Both the position numbers and the translations under genes were made by a program. A DNA stretch of 35,290 nt from Streptomyces sp. AW19M42 (lineage in GTDB: Bacteria > Actinomycetota > Actinomycetes > Streptomycetales > Streptomycetaceae). This document shows positions 33,329 through 35,290 of the stretch, piece after piece. The DNA is taken from assembly GCA_000470535.1 (NCBI GenBank), contig CBRG010000053.1, positions 1-35,290 of the forward strand. Direction: 5' to 3'. Position 1 is the stretch's first letter. Every line of letters begins with the position of its first letter. Below the pieces are notes generated by a model. It did not search any database. It saw only the letters and a list, made by a program, of their open reading frames with translations, and was not told the origin of the DNA.

Positions 33329-34543
33329 TCAGCCCTCAAGGCCCAGTCGACCCGCGAGGTCCGACACCGGGGAGACACGGCGCCGCTCGCCGCCTCGCAG
33401 ATCGGACACGAGGCGTCGACTCGTCGAGTGGTAACGCATCCACTCCGGTGCGATCCGCTCGGCCGTCAGCAGCGCGTGCACCGCGCCGTCCGCGTTGTTC
33501 AGCTCCGCGTGCGCCAGTGCCCGGTCCACGTGGAAGCGTGCGAGCCAGGTCGGCGGCAGGGAGCGCAGATCGGGGACGGAACGGGCGGTACGGAGCGCCT
33601 CGGCACTCTCCTCCATTTCGACGAGGAAGTTGACCTTGGCCACACCCGCGTTCGTCGGCCCGAACGGAGTCGCGTAGTCGAGTCGGTCCGTGCCGATACG
33701 GGCGGCCGCCGCGCTCACCAGGGTCAGCAGTTCGCGCACGGTGTCGTGGCGGCCGGCGCGCACCGCTGCCGTCGCCGCCCGGAGCAGGAGAATCCCCCAG
33801 AGCGACAGTTCGACCGGCCGGGACCTGAACGTCGGCTCGACGCGCTCGGCGGTGACCGTGGCGATCCGTTCGGCATCCGCCAGCCTGCCCTGCCGGGTGA
33901 ACACCCAGGCGAGGCTGGAGATCCCAACGGTCTCCAGATGTGGATCGTCCCCCTTGCGCGCGGCATCCGTCGCCCGCTCCAGCGCCGTGAAGCCCGCGTC
34001 CTCCTTGCCGAGTGCGGTCAGTGTGGTGGCGGCGACCTGATACGCCTCGGCCAGCACCGAGTACGCCGCCGCCGCATCCGCGCCGCTGTGCGCGCGTACG
34101 GCCGCTCTCGCATCGCGGATCAGCTGCGGCAGCAGCAGGCCGATCTCACCGATGCGTCCCTCCCGCCGGACCAGCTCCGTGGACCGCAGCGCCGCCCGTA
34201 ACTGCGTGAGCGTGGGCGGCTCCTCGGGGTCGGGCTCCTCGCCCAGCAGATCGGCGACCGGCGAGAGCACCTGCCGCAGGGCCAGTACCGAGGGCTGGTC
34301 CTGTTCGTCGCGCACCTCGAATGTGGAGGGCTGCCCGACGAGTACGGACGGCTCGACATCCAGGGCGCGGGCCAGGGAATTGAGTGTCGTGAGCCGCGCG
34401 GTGCTGCGTACGCCCTGTTCGAGTTTGCGGACGACGTCGACCGAGACTCCGGCGCGCTCGGCCAGCCTCCCCTGCGTCAGCTTTCGCCGCAGCCGCAGCC
34501 GGGCGATCCGGTCACCGATGCCGGGCTCCTCGTGGAACTGCAT
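33329..34543 (-). CDS. XRE-family regulator with TPR-like C-terminal region
   Basis: 404-aa protein. The N-terminal XRE domain (about residues 8-65) has GDRIARLRLRRKLTQGRLAE and VSVDVVRKLEQGVRSTARLT. The rest is helical and repeat-like (AYSVLAEAYQVAATTLTALG, FTALERATDAARKGDD, VSSAAAARIGTDRLDY, AHAELNNADGAVHALLTAER), the typical TPR-type sensor of Streptomyces regulators. ATG 34543 is preferred over GTG 34552. Regulated genes and ligand are unknown; the small downstream protein may be a partner. Confidence 0.9.
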   Translation of the reverse strand: MQFHEEPGIGDRIARLRLRRKLTQGRLAERAGVSVDVVRKLEQGVRSTARLTTLNSLARALDVEPSVLVGQPSTFEVRDEQDQPSVLALRQVLSPVADLLGEEPDPEEPPTLTQLRAALRSTELVRREGRIGEIGLLLPQLIRDARAAVRAHSGADAAAAYSVLAEAYQVAATTLTALGKEDAGFTALERATDAARKGDDPHLETVGISSLAWVFTRQGRLADAERIATVTAERVEPTFRSRPVELSLWGILLLRAATAAVRAGRHDTVRELLTLVSAAAARIGTDRLDYATPFGPTNAGVAKVNFLVEMEESAEALRTARSVPDLRSLPPTWLARFHVDRALAHAELNNADGAVHALLTAERIAPEWMRYHSTSRRLVSDLRGGERRRVSPVSDLAGRLGLEG

Positions 34544-34642
34544 GGCCACCACCCGTGAGACTGATCCGAGTCCGACTCACCACGATACGCCCGGGGTTGA
34601 GCCCTCGCGGGGCATCGCGTCCGGGAGACGCGTGGCGATCAC

Positions 34643-34969
34643 TCATTTCATACGGCCGCCGCGCCGCAGTGTGCGGGTGCACCAGCCGATGATCGCCGCG
34701 TTGATCCCTGCCCCGAGAGCGATGGCGGCGATGAACATGACCTTGCCGCCCGGCAACACGAGGAACACGAGGCCGGCGGGGGCGGTGGCGAGGACCGGGA
34801 TGACGCCGGCCATGGACTCGCCCGAGCTGTCGACGGCGGTCACCACCAGCGCCCACACGAGCAGGGCGGCACAGGCGCCGAGGTAGACGAGGCCGACGAC
34901 GCCGATGTGGTCGCGCAGTCGGCGTGGGACGGATCGGCCGGAATCGGGATCGGGATCGGTACGGGACAT
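34643..34969 (-). CDS. Small membrane protein (SCO4225-like)
   Basis: 108-aa protein with three hydrophobic segments: VVGLVYLGACAALLVWALVV, VIPVLATAPAGLVFLVLPGG and IAAIALGAGINAAIIGW, ending WCTRTLRRGGRMK. The ATG at 34969 has an AAGGAGCCC ribosome site. It resembles the SCO4225 family of membrane proteins (recalled, not searched). It is adjacent to the response-regulator gene and may share its transcript. Confidence 0.7.
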   Translation of the reverse strand: MSRTDPDPDSGRSVPRRLRDHIGVVGLVYLGACAALLVWALVVTAVDSSGESMAGVIPVLATAPAGLVFLVLPGGKVMFIAAIALGAGINAAIIGWCTRTLRRGGRMK

Positions 34970-35000
34970 GGGGATGGGCTCCTTGGTTGCGCCTCGGTGG

Positions 35001-35290
35001 TCAGAGGTGGGTACCGGGCGGATTCGGGCGGGCGAGGCCGAGGTCGTAGGCGAGGATCGTCGCCTGTACGCGGTCGCGCAGGCCGAGCTTGCGCAGCAGC
35101 GCGTTCACGTGGGACTTCACGGTGCCTACGGTGATGCCGAGTCGCTCGGCGATCTCCGCGTTGGTGAGTCCGGCCGCGACCAGCGTGAGGACGCCCCGCT
35201 GGCTGCCGGTCAGGCTGTCCAGTTCGGGGGAGCTCCCTGCCGGGACCGCGGCGGGTGGTCCCGACGCGTAGTGGCCGATGAGGCGGCGGG
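35001..35290 (-). CDS. LuxR-type response regulator, C-terminal part (5' end outside window)
   Basis: The frame is open from the right edge and ends with TGA at 35001-35003; about 95 residues are visible. The C-terminal LuxR helix-turn-helix is clear: [60 protein letters not shown]. The receiver domain presumably lies beyond 35290. It is a NarL/LuxR-type two-component regulator. Confidence 0.9.
   Translation of the reverse strand, partial: RRLIGHYASGPPAAVPAGSSPELDSLTGSQRGVLTLVAAGLTNAEIAERLGITVGTVKSHVNALLRKLGLRDRVQATILAYDLGLARPNPPGTHL

Overview
The window is high-GC, codon-biased DNA typical of a Streptomyces chromosome. Support comes from a strong G/C third-position preference, frequent GTG and TTG starts, leaderless promoters with TANNNT -10 boxes, and a recognisable actinomycete gene order: afsQ1/afsQ2 with divergent sigQ, then add, deoA and cdd with a BMP-type nucleoside ABC transporter. 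It reads as ordinary core chromosome interrupted by one accessory cassette and a few degraded loci.

Layout, left to right. (1) 1-1723: a tandem aldehyde dehydrogenase pair, the first cut by the window edge and the second lacking the catalytic half, closed by a strong hairpin. (2) 1732-3060: a small secreted protein, a uridine-kinase-like P-loop protein, and an intergenic repeat. (3) 3175-6954: the SigQ-AfsQ1-AfsQ2-lipoprotein signalling locus, with an exact match to the AfsQ1 binding consensus midway between the divergent genes. (4) 7042-10948: VanZ-like, PspC-like and secreted small proteins, adenosine deaminase, an alpha/beta-hydrolase-like protein without the nucleophile serine, and a NUDIX hydrolase. 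(5) 11108-13395: a pilin-like-anchored protein with three tandem repeats, then a fused remnant of an ECF sigma factor and its partner gene. (6) 13440-18042: a divergent LysR/MFS pair, an L,D-transpeptidase, and an ECF sigma factor with a SnoaL-like tail coupled to a small membrane protein. (7) 18057-22562: the accessory cassette. Three overlapping glycosyltransferase-like genes run left; an XRE regulator and a complete peptide deformylase run right. (8) 22671-31732: a STAS protein and the nucleoside uptake and salvage block (deoA; cdd plus two permeases and the ATPase; BMP lipoprotein), then an M20 amidohydrolase. (9) 31814-35290: a membrane protein, an XRE/TPR-like regulator with a small partner, a small membrane protein, and the C-terminus of a LuxR-type response regulator.

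How the genes work together. The transporter takes up nucleosides, while Add, Cdd and DeoA convert them for salvage or catabolism; the aldehyde dehydrogenase pair may belong to the same neighbourhood. Four copies of a palindrome with core CTACGCGCGTAG lie at or near the putative promoters of add, deoA, the ABC-cdd operon and the BMP gene. This implies one regulator, encoded outside the window, controlling the whole nucleoside set.

The best candidate for an undescribed system is the divergent glycosyltransferase / XRE / peptide-deformylase cassette. One of its glycosyltransferases carries an apparent single-base frameshift. No integrase, IS element, tRNA, rRNA or CRISPR array was seen.
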